From the NCBI RefSeq assembly GCF_023650955.1, contig NZ_CP098039.1:2294001-2358000 (forward strand): a stretch of 64,000 bases of DNA, read 5' to 3'. Both the position numbers and the translations under genes were made by a program. How positions within the stretch are numbered: the stretch's first letter is position 1; each line of letters begins with the position of its first letter. The DNA comes from Thermosynechococcus sp. HN-54. GTDB taxonomy: Bacteria; Cyanobacteriota; Cyanobacteriia; Thermosynechococcales; Thermosynechococcaceae. The notes beneath the pieces are model-generated. The model was given only the letters and a program-made list of their open reading frames with translations. It was not told the DNA's origin and did not search any database. Shown here in pieces: positions 8,527 through 17,514 of the stretch.

Positions 8527-10280
8527 TGGTGGCTCCTTTACGGCTTTTGGGCGATCGCCTCCTCAGTGCCCTACAATCAGTACTTCCCCTAGACAGCTAT
8601 CCCCAGCTGCTGCTACTGCCGGCCAGCCAAGCCAAGTTTGGCGACTATCAATCTAATGTTTGCCTTAGCCTCGCCAAGCAGGTGGGCAAAGCCCCCCGTG
8701 AACTAGCCCAAGCGGTGGTGGCACATCTTAACGTTGAAGATATCTGTCAGCCCGTTGAAATCGCCGGTTCCGGCTTCCTTAATTTTCGTCTCAAGCCAGA
8801 CTTTTTGGCACGCACCCTGCAAGCGGCTTTAGGGAGCGATCGCTTGGGCATTGCCCCTGTATCAAAGCCGCGCCGAGTGGTGGTTGATTTTTCCAGCCCC
8901 AACATTGCCAAGGAAATGCACGTCGGTCACCTGCGCTCCACCATTATTGGTGACTGCATTGCCCGCATTCTTGAATTTCAAGGACACGATGTGCTGCGGC
9001 TCAACCATGTGGGGGACTGGGGCACACAATTTGGCATGCTGATTGCCTACCTTGATGAGGTTTATCCTGACGCCCTGACTACGGCCAATGCCCTTGATTT
9101 GGGGGACTTAGTCAGCTTTTATAAAAAAGCCAAGCAGCGTTTTGACAGCGATCCTGAGTTCCAGCAAAAAGCGCGGCAGCAGGTGGTGGCGCTTCAGCAG
9201 GGGGAAGAACGGAGTCGCCGCGCGTGGCAGCTTCTATGTGAGCAATCGCGCCGCGAGTTTCAAAAGATCTACGATTTGCTGGATATTCAGCTCACGGAGC
9301 GAGGAGAGTCCTTCTACAATCCCTTTTTGCCGGCGGTGATTGAGGACTTAGCAGCTCTCGGCCTACTGGTGGAAGATCAAGGTGCCAAGGTGGTCTTTTT
9401 AGAGGGTTTCACCAATAAAGAGGGTCAACCCCAACCCTTGATTATTCAGAAGTCCGATGGGGGCTACAACTACGCAACCACGGATTTAGCCGCCCTGCGC
9501 TATCGCATTGACAAAGACCAAGCAGATTGGATTATCTATGTTACCGATGTTGGCCAGTCCACCCACTTTGCCCAAGTGTTTCAAGTGGCGCAGCGCGCAG
9601 GTTGGGTGCCTCCCCATGTCACGTTGACCCATGTCCCCTTTGGTTTGGTGCTGGGGGAAGATGGCAAACGCTTGAAAACGCGGTCTGGGGAAACGATTCG
9701 CCTCATGGATTTGCTGACGGAGGCGATCGCCCGCAGTCGAGCGGATTTAGAGCAACGCCTTGCCGCCGAAGGTCGCAGGGAATCTCCTGAATTCATTGAC
9801 ACGGTGGCGCGAGCGATCGGTATTGGTGCTGTCAAGTACGCGGATCTCAGCCAAAACCGCAACAGTAACTATGTCTTTAGCTATGACAAGATGCTCTCCT
9901 TGCAGGGCAACACTGCCCCCTACCTGCTCTATGCCTATGTGCGCGTCCAAGGACTGACGCGGCGCGGCGACATTGATTGGCGTACCCTCTCACCAGACAC
10001 CCCCTTACACCTAGAGGATGAAACTGAGCAGAAGCTGGCCAAGCATCTTGTGCAACTGGAGGAAACCCTTGACCTTGTCAGTACCGAGCTACTGCCCAAC
10101 CGCCTCTGCCAATACCTATTTGAACTGAGTCAGCTTTTTAACCAGTTCTACGATCGCTGCCCGATCCTCGCCGCCCCTGAGCCAACAAAACAATCCCGCT
10201 TGATCCTCGCCTATCTCACTGCCCAGACCCTTAAACTGGGACTCTCCCTACTGGGGATTCGAGTGTTGGATCGGATTTAG
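8526..10280 (+). CDS. argS: Arginine-tRNA ligase
   Basis: Charges tRNA-Arg with arginine. The 584-residue class I synthetase has the N-terminal additional domain (about 1-100), the HIGH motif as 'HVGH' (residues 132-135, in '[12 protein letters not shown]'), the Rossmann core with '[11 protein letters not shown]', a KMSKS equivalent 'GKRLKTRSG', and a C-terminal DALR anticodon-binding domain from about 460. An in-frame start at 8463 would lie inside the upstream gene; ATG 8526, overlapping its stop by one base, is chosen. Cotranscription with petN and the 51-residue gene is likely. Confidence 0.96.
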   Translation: MVAPLRLLGDRLLSALQSVLPLDSYPQLLLLPASQAKFGDYQSNVCLSLAKQVGKAPRELAQAVVAHLNVEDICQPVEIAGSGFLNFRLKPDFLARTLQAALGSDRLGIAPVSKPRRVVVDFSSPNIAKEMHVGHLRSTIIGDCIARILEFQGHDVLRLNHVGDWGTQFGMLIAYLDEVYPDALTTANALDLGDLVSFYKKAKQRFDSDPEFQQKARQQVVALQQGEERSRRAWQLLCEQSRREFQKIYDLLDIQLTERGESFYNPFLPAVIEDLAALGLLVEDQGAKVVFLEGFTNKEGQPQPLIIQKSDGGYNYATTDLAALRYRIDKDQADWIIYVTDVGQSTHFAQVFQVAQRAGWVPPHVTLTHVPFGLVLGEDGKRLKTRSGETIRLMDLLTEAIARSRADLEQRLAAEGRRESPEFIDTVARAIGIGAVKYADLSQNRNSNYVFSYDKMLSLQGNTAPYLLYAYVRVQGLTRRGDIDWRTLSPDTPLHLEDETEQKLAKHLVQLEETLDLVSTELLPNRLCQYLFELSQLFNQFYDRCPILAAPEPTKQSRLILAYLTAQTLKLGLSLLGIRVLDRI

Positions 10281-10327
10281 AGTGCCTAGCTATACTGGGG
10301 CGCAAGGCTGCTTCTGATTTTCCGAGT

Positions 10328-10660
10328 GTGGGAAGCCTGTGCTCTAAGCTTTTGCTGGCGGTCATCTTCCTGCTGATATGGCCGCATCTCTATCTCATGC
10401 AGTTTTATTTTCGGCTATTTCGCCGAGAATTACCCAATAGCCTAGAACTGGGCGGTTTGTTCATCATGTTCGTCATAGCAGGGGGAACGGGTATCGGTTT
10501 GCTAGTGGGTATAGCCATTGGGTTTGGTCTATTACCATGGCTTTGGCCTGAGTTGGGTCAACTATGGCAAGGGTTAACCGTGGTCGCTATCTATTTTGTC
10601 AATTCGCTCATCTGGTTTGAATTCGGCTATTGCTGGGGTCAGCGGGAAGCAAAGCGTTAA
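10328..10660 (+). CDS. Small polytopic membrane protein, unknown
   Basis: A 110-residue hydrophobic protein with about three membrane segments (residues 6-27, 42-72 with a Gly-rich run, 80-98) and a short basic end 'GQREAKR'. No family is recognised. The start is uncertain: the frame opens with GTG 10328, without a convincing ribosome binding site, and the next internal ATG (10397) would remove the first membrane segment. It stands 47 bases after argS on the same strand and may be the tail of that operon. Confidence 0.5.
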   Translation: MGSLCSKLLLAVIFLLIWPHLYLMQFYFRLFRRELPNSLELGGLFIMFVIAGGTGIGLLVGIAIGFGLLPWLWPELGQLWQGLTVVAIYFVNSLIWFEFGYCWGQREAKR

Positions 10661-10757
10661 TTCTCTTCTCTAGTGGCGTTCAGAGTGTTGAGCGTGTTCT
10701 ATTGATGTGAAAAGGGCTGTAAGATACATTGGTTGTTTGTGCGGTTGCGGCAGCGCA

Positions 10758-11339
10758 ATGATTAAAAATGATATTTGGATTCGGGCGATGGCTGCCCAAG
10801 GCATGATTCAGCCCTTTGAACCCACACTGGTGCGGCGAGTGGCCGAGCAGCCTGTGATTAGCTTTGGTCTTTCTTCCTACGGTTACGATATTCGCCTCAG
10901 CCCCAAGGAGTTTCGCATCTTTCGCCATGTGCCGGGAACAGTGGTCGATCCCAAAAACTTTAATCCTGCGAATCTGGAATCTGCGCCCCTCCATGAGGAT
11001 GCCAATGGCGCCTTTTTTATTTTGCCCGCCCATTCCTACGGCCTTGGGGTGGCGCTAGAACGGCTACAGGTCCCCGAAAATGTGACGGTTTTGTGTATCG
11101 GCAAGAGTTCCTATGCCCGTGCGGGGATTATTGCCAACCTGACACCGGCAGAAGCGGGCTGGCGAGGCCATCTGACCTTAGAATTCTCGAATTCATCTAG
11201 TGCAGACTGCCGCATCTATGCCAATGAAGGAGTAGTGCAATTGCTCTTTTTTGAGGGTGAACCCTGCGATGTCAGTTATGAAAGGCGGCGAGGCAAATAC
11301 CAAGATCAGCCGGAGGCGGTGACATTGGCGCGGGTTTGA
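10758..11339 (+). CDS. dcd: dCTP deaminase
   Basis: Converts dCTP to dUTP (or, in bifunctional forms, dUMP) and so feeds dTMP synthesis. The 193-residue protein contains the family hallmarks 'SFGLSSYGYDIRL', the nucleotide-binding 'GKSSYARAGI' and the catalytic segment 'EAGWRGHLTLEFSN' with its glutamate. I start at ATG 10758 ('MIKNDIWIRAMAAQGMI'); the frame is open upstream but not family-like. The 3' end overlaps the convergent GTPase gene by 34 bases. Whether it is mono- or bifunctional cannot be decided by eye. Confidence 0.92.
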   Translation: MIKNDIWIRAMAAQGMIQPFEPTLVRRVAEQPVISFGLSSYGYDIRLSPKEFRIFRHVPGTVVDPKNFNPANLESAPLHEDANGAFFILPAHSYGLGVALERLQVPENVTVLCIGKSSYARAGIIANLTPAEAGWRGHLTLEFSNSSSADCRIYANEGVVQLLFFEGEPCDVSYERRRGKYQDQPEAVTLARV

Positions 11340-12382
11340 TGGAGTTGCTGCAACAGTCGCTGGGGACCATAGGCTCCCCATTGATAGCCCTGCTGAAGAT
11401 AGGGATCAAGGCGGCGGCGAATCTGTTGGTAGCCCCAGAAGATCACTCCCCCCTGTAGGACAACATTGGTATTTACTCCCCAGAGTTCACTGCCGAAGGT
11501 CAGACCTTGCCAACTGGAGAGATAAATCGCCGCATACCATAGCAAGACAAACTGACTCAAGCTCCCAAAGGCAGGTAGGGGAAACGGCACGGCATAGGCT
11601 TGGCAGGCTTTGCGGATATAGGCGAGGGTACTGATCATCGCCAGCACGACATCGAAAAAGCCCCCCGGCAGCAGCAGGCTACCCATCATCTGTGCGGTTA
11701 ACCAAAACCATGCCGACGTGTCTTGAGTGCCAAGCGCTGCCCCTAGGCTCTGTTCAACTTGACTGGCTTGGTGAAGAATTCGCAGGGCACGGGCACGGGG
11801 AGCCTCCTGTTGTAGCCACTGCTGAAGAAGCTGTCGCAGTTCGGGAATGCCTTGCCCCGTTGTGCTGCTCACAGCAATACCTTCAGCCATTGGCGGGTAG
11901 AGATCCGCCTTGGTGAGAATGAGCTTGTGGGGAATTCCAAGGCTGTTCAGGCGATCGCGCGCTCGGCATTCAACAGGTGTGAGGCTGTCTTGGGTCACAA
12001 AAAGGACGAGATCGGCTGTCTCCACTGCGGCCCACGTCATGGCTTCCCGTTCACTCCCCGCGACTTCATCAAGACCAGAGGTGTCCGTCAGATCAACAAT
12101 TTGATCCTGACAGTGCCAGCGAACCGTTCGCGGCCATTGAGTCGTGCCATGAATGGCGCCCACGGGAAAAATCGCTTCGCCGTAGAGGGCATTCAAAAGG
12201 GCAGACTTGCCCCGACTGACTTGACCGAGGACAACGATGTGCCATGCGCTCTGGTGCAGGCGATCGCGCAAGTTATAAAGGGTCTGCCATTGAGCACTGA
12301 GTTGAGGATGGTGCGCCTGATGCCACGCGAGGAGTTCCTCTAGACATTTAGCTGTTATGTCTAGGATGGGTAGGCTACTCAC
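11306..12382 (-). CDS. Membrane-associated Era/dynamin-like GTPase
   Basis: A 358-residue protein. The P-loop 'GQVSRGKSAL' (about residues 53-62), the switch threonine in 'GTTQWP', G3 'DTSGLDE' and G4 'LTKADL' define a TrmE-Era-type GTPase. The C-terminal half has about three hydrophobic segments ('MMGSLLLPGGFFDVVLAMI', 'FVLLWYAAIYLSSW', 'GGVIFWGYQQI'), so it is probably membrane-bound, as in the cyanobacterial GTPase families related to DUF697. The GTG at 12382 is preferred because it overlaps the end of the 50-residue gene by 8 bases; an upstream ATG at 12430 lies inside that gene. The cellular role is unknown. Confidence 0.8.
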   Translation of the reverse strand: MSSLPILDITAKCLEELLAWHQAHHPQLSAQWQTLYNLRDRLHQSAWHIVVLGQVSRGKSALLNALYGEAIFPVGAIHGTTQWPRTVRWHCQDQIVDLTDTSGLDEVAGSEREAMTWAAVETADLVLFVTQDSLTPVECRARDRLNSLGIPHKLILTKADLYPPMAEGIAVSSTTGQGIPELRQLLQQWLQQEAPRARALRILHQASQVEQSLGAALGTQDTSAWFWLTAQMMGSLLLPGGFFDVVLAMISTLAYIRKACQAYAVPFPLPAFGSLSQFVLLWYAAIYLSSWQGLTFGSELWGVNTNVVLQGGVIFWGYQQIRRRLDPYLQQGYQWGAYGPQRLLQQLHQTRANVTASG

Positions 12383-12527
12383 GGCGAAACAGCGACCAAT
12401 TGGAGGCCACCACCAAACCAACCGCAGCAATTAAGACGACCGGTAAGGGAATCACCCACTGCCGCAGGTGCAATACGGCTTCGCTGAGCAAGAACAAAAT
12501 AATAAAGCTGGCGATCGCAATCCCCAT
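12375..12527 (-). CDS. Small two-helix membrane protein
   Basis: A 50-residue protein, 'MGIAIASFIILFLLSE' at the start, with two hydrophobic helices (residues about 2-16 and 23-42) separated by 'HLRQWVIP', ending 'SLFRRE'. It begins three bases after the stop of the pentapeptide-repeat gene and its end overlaps the GTPase start by 8 bases, so it is the middle gene of a tight minus-strand operon. The two-helix layout would let it anchor or assist the GTPase, but no homologous family is recognised. Confidence 0.65.
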   Translation of the reverse strand: MGIAIASFIILFLLSEAVLHLRQWVIPLPVVLIAAVGLVVASNWSLFRRE

Positions 12528-12530
12528 AGG

Positions 12531-12992
12531 CTAGCGACGGCGGGTGGGTTCTTCTAAAAAGGAGGCCTTTTGACCATTGGGCAAGGTGGCATCACGGACT
12601 GTCCGTACTCGCGCTAGGAGATCGCGCCCCCCTAGAATCGCCTCCACCAACTGTGCCCCCACGAGAATGGCTCGATCTAAACGGGTCATGAGTAGGCTTG
12701 CTCCAGTGAGGTTGGCATTGGTGAGATTGGCTTTCGTTAAATCAGCGTTATTGAGGACAGCACCACTGAGGTTAGCGCGGCTGAGGTTGGCTCCGCGCAA
12801 GTTGGCAGCATTGAGGTTGGCTCCCCGCAGATCGGCTCCCTGAAGATGCCGCCCCCGTAACCGAGCATAGCTGAGATCGCAGTTGGGGCAATTGCCCGTG
12901 CGCCGCAGCTGTTCCAAATGGGCTGGATTGGCGGCCCAAGCAGGGGTACTGACTAGGAGCAGGCAAAGGGCAGGCGCAACCTTGACAATCAT
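12531..12992 (-). CDS. Exported pentapeptide-repeat protein
   Basis: A 153-residue protein with a signal peptide (about 1-20, cleavage after 'TPAWA'), a short segment with two cysteines ('[11 protein letters not shown]') and about 14 pentapeptide repeats of the A(D/N)LXX type (residues about 40-115, e.g. '[15 protein letters not shown]'), which fold into a right-handed beta helix. Pentapeptide proteins with signal peptides are abundant in the cyanobacterial periplasm and thylakoid lumen; their roles are mostly unknown. It is the first gene of the operon with the 50-residue membrane protein and the GTPase. Confidence 0.85.
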   Translation of the reverse strand: MIVKVAPALCLLLVSTPAWAANPAHLEQLRRTGNCPNCDLSYARLRGRHLQGADLRGANLNAANLRGANLSRANLSGAVLNNADLTKANLTNANLTGASLLMTRLDRAILVGAQLVEAILGGRDLLARVRTVRDATLPNGQKASFLEEPTRRR

Positions 12993-13030
12993 CGCACTCT
13001 CTCAACGGTGTCTATACTGGACATCCTAAC

Positions 13031-14137
13031 CTACGCCGGTTGTACCAGATTTTCAAGGCCATCCACCACCTTAGCGGAGAGAATCTTATCCCCTTGGCGC
13101 AGTTGTCGCAGGGTTTCTTCTCCCTCTACGACATAGCCAAAGACGGCATAGCGACCATCCAAGAGGTTCAGTCCTGCGGGGGTCAATTCAGGTTCAAAGA
13201 GCAAAAAGAAAAATTGTGATGAGCCACCATTGGGATCATCGTTGGGACGCGCCAAGGCGACAGTACCATAGGCGGAAAAGGGGAGCACAGGATGTTCTAA
13301 GTAACGCCCTGCATCCTCAAGGGTGATGCCATAGAGAGGATACTTGTCGCCCTCCACCAGAATTTCAAGGGGAATGGCACGGTATTGGTTGGTTTTTGGG
13401 TCAATGAAGCCCACCTCTGGCCCCGGTGGATCCCCTGCTTGCAGCACATAGGATTCCTCAGCACGAGTAAAGGGCAGGCCATCGTAGAAGTGGCGTTGGA
13501 TTAAGTCCACAAAGTTGCCAGCGGTCAGGGGGGCACTGTAGCCATCGACAACAATCGTGAGATTCCCCTTGGTGGTTTCCATTTCCACGGTGGCACGACC
13601 CAGCAATCGCGGCAGATGCTCGTAGCCCTTGGGAGGCGTATAGCTAAAGTTTTGTACCATCATGGCCTCCAAGTCCCCCACTTTATCGAGGGCGGCGGCT
13701 TTAGCGGGCAAGAGTTGGCTGCGATCTTTGGCTTTGGCGGCTTCCTGTAGCCTGTCGAGGGAGGTCTCTAACTCTGTCAACAGGGTTTTGGCTGCCTCCT
13801 GTTTCTCGGCAGGGAGACTTTTGAGCAGTTCATCGGCGCGATCGCGAACTATTACTTTGGCTTTACTAACGTTGCTGGCAATTTTTGACCACTGTTTGCC
13901 GCGCACCCAAAAAGAGATTTGTTCTAGATCCCTTTGCAGTTCTCGTACGGTTGGATTGTCAATCGGTAAGGCCCAACGGAGCAGCGCTTTGGGATCAGTA
14001 ATGGCATTCCCTTGGGGCAAAGCAGCAATTAACGGATGTTCAACAGGCAGCGCGATCGCCAGCGGCGGCAGCAGGAATGTCCCCAACCAGAGGAGCAGTA
14101 TCACCAGAAGAGCAAGCCAGCGTTTGCGTCGTTTCAC
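13031..14137 (-). CDS. Lumenal/periplasmic cyclophilin-type peptidyl-prolyl isomerase (TLP38/TLP40-like)
   Basis: A 368-residue exported protein. A basic start and hydrophobic segment (residues 1-29) form the signal peptide. Residues about 55-175 are a helical bundle resembling the PsbQ-like domain of plant thylakoid-lumen cyclophilins, and about 185-360 form the cyclophilin barrel ('METTKGNLTIVV', 'GNFVDLIQRHFYDGLPFTR', 'NGGSSQFFFLL'). The architecture matches spinach TLP40 and Arabidopsis CYP38, which assist photosystem II assembly. Several residues of the classic cyclophilin active site differ ('FTRAEESYVLQAGD'), so isomerase activity may be weak. Confidence 0.85.
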   Translation of the reverse strand: MKRRKRWLALLVILLLWLGTFLLPPLAIALPVEHPLIAALPQGNAITDPKALLRWALPIDNPTVRELQRDLEQISFWVRGKQWSKIASNVSKAKVIVRDRADELLKSLPAEKQEAAKTLLTELETSLDRLQEAAKAKDRSQLLPAKAAALDKVGDLEAMMVQNFSYTPPKGYEHLPRLLGRATVEMETTKGNLTIVVDGYSAPLTAGNFVDLIQRHFYDGLPFTRAEESYVLQAGDPPGPEVGFIDPKTNQYRAIPLEILVEGDKYPLYGITLEDAGRYLEHPVLPFSAYGTVALARPNDDPNGGSSQFFFLLFEPELTPAGLNLLDGRYAVFGYVVEGEETLRQLRQGDKILSAKVVDGLENLVQPA

Positions 14138-14205
14138 CGTTTCTTCCCATGACTTCGTCTCCCCTCAGTGTATCGGACGGGGCGATCGCCCTCCAAGGGG
14201 GAGGT

Positions 14206-14271
14206 TTTCATTTTTCTTTCATTTTCTTGGGCATCCTGTGTTAGGCTGAGAATTATGAAAGGATTATGAAA
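14206..14271 (+). promoter_or_regulatory. Paired 11-base-period repeats upstream of mntC
   Basis: TTTCAT occurs at 14206-14211 and again at 14217-14222; its reverse complement ATGAAA ends the two copies of ATTATGAAA at 14252-14260 and 14263-14271. Each pair repeats with an 11-base period, one helical turn, and the two pairs face each other across about 30 bases. Such spacing is typical of a response-regulator dimer or other helical-phase binding protein. In Synechocystis mntCAB is repressed by the ManS/ManR system; whether this is a ManR site is inference. Confidence 0.45.
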
Positions 14272-14275
14272 TATA

Positions 14276-15214
14276 ATGCGCGGTTTGAGTTGGTTACTGG
14301 TGGGAATTCTCTTGGTGGGTGGGTGTGCAGCCCCTGCGCCACAACAACCTGAGGAAACTCGCCAAACCCGAACCAATCAAAATGAACGCCCCTTAGTGCT
14401 GACCACGTTTACAGTCCTTGCCGATATGGCACAACAGGTGGCGGGCGATCGCCTGCGGGTGGAATCCCTGATTAAACCGGGAGCTGAAGTCCACGGCTAC
14501 GAATTTACCCCCAGTGACTTGGTGCGGGGGCAGGAAGCCGCTCTCATTTTAGAAAATGGCCTTGGCCTCGAACGTTGGGGCGATCGCTTCTACAACAGCC
14601 TACCAAATGTGCCCCGTGTCACACTCACAGAGGGGATTACCCCTATTCCCATTCAAGAGGATGCCTATCAAGGCAAACCCAATCCCCATGCGTGGATGTC
14701 ACCCCAAAATGCCTTAGTATACGTTGAGAACATTCGCAAGGCGCTAACAGAACTTGATCCCGCTGGCGCAGACCTCTATGCCGCCAACGCCGAAGCCTAC
14801 AAAGCCCAAATTCGCGCCCTTGATCAAGAGCTACGTCAAGCCCTAGCAGCTCTCCCTGCCAACAAACGCTACATCGTCACCTGTGAAGGTGCCTTCTCCT
14901 ACCTTGCGCGGGATTATGACCTTGAGGAAGTGTATCTCTGGCCGGTGAATGCCGATCAGGAGGGGACGCCCCAACAAATGACACGGGTGATTGACATTGT
15001 GCGGCGTCAACAAATCCCCGCTGTGTTCTGTGAAAGTACGGTCAATGCTGGTCCCCAAAAACAGGTGGCACGGGAGTCTGGGGCCACATTTGCCGGCATT
15101 TTTTATGTGGATTCCCTATCGCCCCCTGACGGCAATGCACCGACATACCTTGACTTGCTGCGGTACAACATCAACACCCTGATTCGCGGTCTTATTGGGA
15201 GGACACCACCATGA
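14276..15214 (+). CDS. mntC: Manganese ABC transporter, substrate-binding lipoprotein MntC
   Basis: Captures Mn2+ in the periplasm for an ABC importer. The 312-residue protein has a lipoprotein signal with C17 in 'LVGGC' and the cluster 9 binding-protein fold. Metal ligands expected from MntC are all visible: H73 ('EVHGYE'), H138 ('NPHAWMSP'), E204 ('TCEGAFSYLARDY') and D279 ('YVDSLS'); the glutamate in place of a third histidine favours Mn or Fe over Zn. ATG 14276 overlaps a TATAAT (14272-14277), so either the mRNA has another promoter or translation starts at a nearby TTG (14285). It overlaps mntA by 4 bases. Confidence 0.92.
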   Translation: MRGLSWLLVGILLVGGCAAPAPQQPEETRQTRTNQNERPLVLTTFTVLADMAQQVAGDRLRVESLIKPGAEVHGYEFTPSDLVRGQEAALILENGLGLERWGDRFYNSLPNVPRVTLTEGITPIPIQEDAYQGKPNPHAWMSPQNALVYVENIRKALTELDPAGADLYAANAEAYKAQIRALDQELRQALAALPANKRYIVTCEGAFSYLARDYDLEEVYLWPVNADQEGTPQQMTRVIDIVRRQQIPAVFCESTVNAGPQKQVARESGATFAGIFYVDSLSPPDGNAPTYLDLLRYNINTLIRGLIGRTPP

Positions 15215-15957
15215 TTTCTAGCCCTGCCGTTGATTTACAAGATGTGACGGTCGCCTATCACCGTCACCTTGCTCTCCATGGAGCAACGTTGCAATTGCCC
15301 GCAGGCACCATCTGTGGGGTAGTGGGCATGAATGGGGCTGGCAAGTCAACCCTTTTCAAGGCGATCATGGGGTTTGTTAAACCCATTCGAGGTCAGGTGC
15401 GCATCCATGGCTTACCCCTCCGGCACGTGCAACGGCAGTCCCTTGTGGCCTATGTCCCCCAGAGCGAAGATGTGGACTGGCAGTTCCCTCTACGGGTCTG
15501 GGATGTCGTGATGATGGGGCGCTATGGCAAAATGAACTGGCTGCGCCAACCGAGAGCGGTCGATCGCCAGCGGGTACGGGAAAGTCTAGAGCAGGTGGAA
15601 CTATGGCCCTTGCGGTACCGCCAAATTGGTGAACTCTCAGGAGGCCAAAAGAAACGCATGTTCCTTGCCCGCGCCTTTGCCCAAGAAGCACAGGTGTTGC
15701 TCTTGGATGAACCCTTTGCGGGTGTGGATGTGAAAACGGAGAAACTGATTATTGATCTCCTCATGGCAGAGCGGGAGAAGGGGCACACGATTCTCATCTC
15801 CACCCACGATCTCTCCTCAATTACCACCTTTTGTGATCAGGTGGTGCTGGTGAACCGCAGTATCTTGGCCTATGGCCGCACCAGTGAGGTGTTTACCCCA
15901 GAAAATCTGGCGCGAGCCTTCGAGGGATCCCTGAGGATCCCCCGGCGCTGTGACTAG
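15211..15957 (+). CDS. mntA: Manganese ABC transporter, ATP-binding protein MntA
   Basis: The 248-residue ATPase of the Mn importer. Walker A is 'GMNGAGKST' (39-47), the signature is 'LSGGQ' (142-146) and Walker B is 'LLLDEP' (163-168), followed by the H-loop in 'STHDLSS'. The ATG overlaps the mntC stop (ATGA), so translation is coupled. In Synechocystis the order is mntC-mntA-mntB, but no permease follows here: the next gene is convergent and unrelated, and the two stop codons share CTAG. The membrane subunit must come from elsewhere. Confidence 0.9.
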   Translation: MISSPAVDLQDVTVAYHRHLALHGATLQLPAGTICGVVGMNGAGKSTLFKAIMGFVKPIRGQVRIHGLPLRHVQRQSLVAYVPQSEDVDWQFPLRVWDVVMMGRYGKMNWLRQPRAVDRQRVRESLEQVELWPLRYRQIGELSGGQKKRMFLARAFAQEAQVLLLDEPFAGVDVKTEKLIIDLLMAEREKGHTILISTHDLSSITTFCDQVVLVNRSILAYGRTSEVFTPENLARAFEGSLRIPRRCD

Positions 15958-17117
15958 CTGCGACGAATCGGCGTGCCACAGGGATAGGTGGCTACAGACG
16001 CTTCAGTGGGCAGGTCTTTCACCTTTTGCTGAAGTTGTGCTTGTAGGTAGAGCTGCTGGAGGCGTTCGACCATTTCGCCGCGGCGATCGTAGAGGCGTTT
16101 GAGAGGACGGGGTTGACAGCGACTCAGGCAGTAGGCAGTGAGGATGGGGAGGGCGATCGTGCTATCGGTGTAGCAGACCACCGTATCCCGCAACCCTTGG
16201 GGATCCACCTTGCCCCAACTGACGGCTTCACTGGGCACAGCGCCCGAGAGGCCACCTGTATCCGGACGCGCATCGGTAATCTGAATAAAGTAATCGTGTC
16301 CCCGTTCCTCTAGCCCCAAGACCTCATGGATTTGCGGCTGGGTTTGCAGCAGGAAGTTTTTCGGACTACCACCGCCAATAATTAACGCTGCACTCTTGCC
16401 CTTGCCCTCAGCCGCTTCACGGGCAAAGTAAGCAATGGCTGCGGTTTCATTGACATCAATGGCAGGGTCAATGACCAGTTTCGAGCCTTCGAGGGCGATC
16501 GCCGCCACATTCATACCAATGGAGCTATCACCGGGAGAGGAGGTGTAAATAGGCACACCACACTCATAGGCTGTGGCCAGCAAGCAGGAATGGGTTTGTC
16601 CCCGCTGCACTTCCAGTTCCCGCACATAGCGCCCTAAGTGGTAGTGAAACTCCGCTGTACCCATACGGCGCTGGAAAATTTCACTACGCAGCACTTGCCG
16701 CAAAAAGGCATCGGTTTCAAGGAGGACATCGTAGTCAAAGATAATGTCATAAATGCGGATTTTGCTTTCCTTGCGCAGTTGCACATCATCCACAAAAGGA
16801 TGCGCCGCATAGAGATCCATGCCGAGGGCATAGTGAATGTCGTGGTAGAGATTAGCCCCAGTACTGATGATGTAATCAATAAACCCAGCGCGCACCAAAG
16901 GCGCAAGGGCAGAGATCCCCAAACCCGTCGGCGTCATGGCGCCTGAGAGGCTCAGACCAACCGTCACTTCTGGCTGAAACACCCGTTGGCTCAACAGTTG
17001 GCAAATTTCCCGCAAGCGTGCTGAGTTATAGGCAGTGAAGTATTTATCAATGAGTTCTGTCAAACTGATATTTTCGGGAATGGGAGCAGGGGTAATGGGG
17101 GTAGCAAATGCAGACAT
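15954..17117 (-). CDS. Deoxyhypusine synthase-like protein
   Basis: A 387-residue member of the deoxyhypusine synthase superfamily, NAD-dependent enzymes that move the aminobutyl group of spermidine. Visible motifs are '[15 protein letters not shown]' near the NAD site, 'STGANLYHD', '[13 protein letters not shown]' and 'EAVSWGKV', whose K303 corresponds to the catalytic lysine of the eukaryotic enzyme. Bacteria lack eIF5A, so the true acceptor is probably another amine, as in homospermidine synthases. ATG 17117 is chosen for its GAGGAA ribosome binding site seven bases upstream; the frame also contains an ATG at 17144. The stop is shared with the convergent mntA. Confidence 0.87.
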   Translation of the reverse strand: MSAFATPITPAPIPENISLTELIDKYFTAYNSARLREICQLLSQRVFQPEVTVGLSLSGAMTPTGLGISALAPLVRAGFIDYIISTGANLYHDIHYALGMDLYAAHPFVDDVQLRKESKIRIYDIIFDYDVLLETDAFLRQVLRSEIFQRRMGTAEFHYHLGRYVRELEVQRGQTHSCLLATAYECGVPIYTSSPGDSSIGMNVAAIALEGSKLVIDPAIDVNETAAIAYFAREAAEGKGKSAALIIGGGSPKNFLLQTQPQIHEVLGLEERGHDYFIQITDARPDTGGLSGAVPSEAVSWGKVDPQGLRDTVVCYTDSTIALPILTAYCLSRCQPRPLKRLYDRRGEMVERLQQLYLQAQLQQKVKDLPTEASVATYPCGTPIRRS

Positions 17118-17514
17118 CGGTCGTTCCTCGCAAGCTAATTCCACAGCAGGCGCAGCCGCTCAGGCGGGAACTACCCCAACCACAGCATTGCTTAACCCGC
17201 TGAGGGGTTTTCATGGTTTCTAATAGCTAAAAACTTGAAGTGCCGTAACAGTGCTCAACGTGATCAACACTTCTGATCGACCCAGTTCACAACGGTGTGA
17301 ACCTCCAGTTGCAGGCCGATCAGCTCATACTCGGTCCTTCGCAATGATCCACGACTGAGAGTGCAGGGATGGCTGCTCGCCGTTGGCGCAACCCCATTTC
17401 GAGATACCAAGGTGTGATGTTGGGATAGCCCATCAACGTCAATTGTTTCACTGTTGACAAGTCCCATACCCTTACATTACGAGATCACTATAACACTTCA
17501 TTACCCAATTTGCC
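17118..17514. other. Long non-coding stretch upstream of the deoxyhypusine-synthase-like gene
   Basis: About 400 bases without a convincing gene. On the minus strand, as leader of the downstream gene, two hairpins can form: CCGC-TCAG-GCGG at 17156-17167 and AACCC-GCTGAG-GGGTT at 17194-17209. The rest (about 17220-17480) shows only short open frames on both strands, none with known motifs. It could hold a leader RNA or a decayed gene. Confidence 0.4.

Noticed and set aside
17047-17214. Minus-strand 55-codon frame, cysteine-rich, starting at ATG 17214 and overlapping the start of the deoxyhypusine-synthase-like gene.
   Set aside because: It overlaps the real gene in another frame, has no ribosome binding site and no recognisable motif; it could be a leader peptide but there is no evidence.
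17264-17467. Minus-strand open frame of 67 codons in the gap upstream of the deoxyhypusine-synthase-like gene.
   Set aside because: Low-complexity residue mix without secondary-structure pattern; other frames in the same stretch are equally open in pieces. Treated as non-coding.
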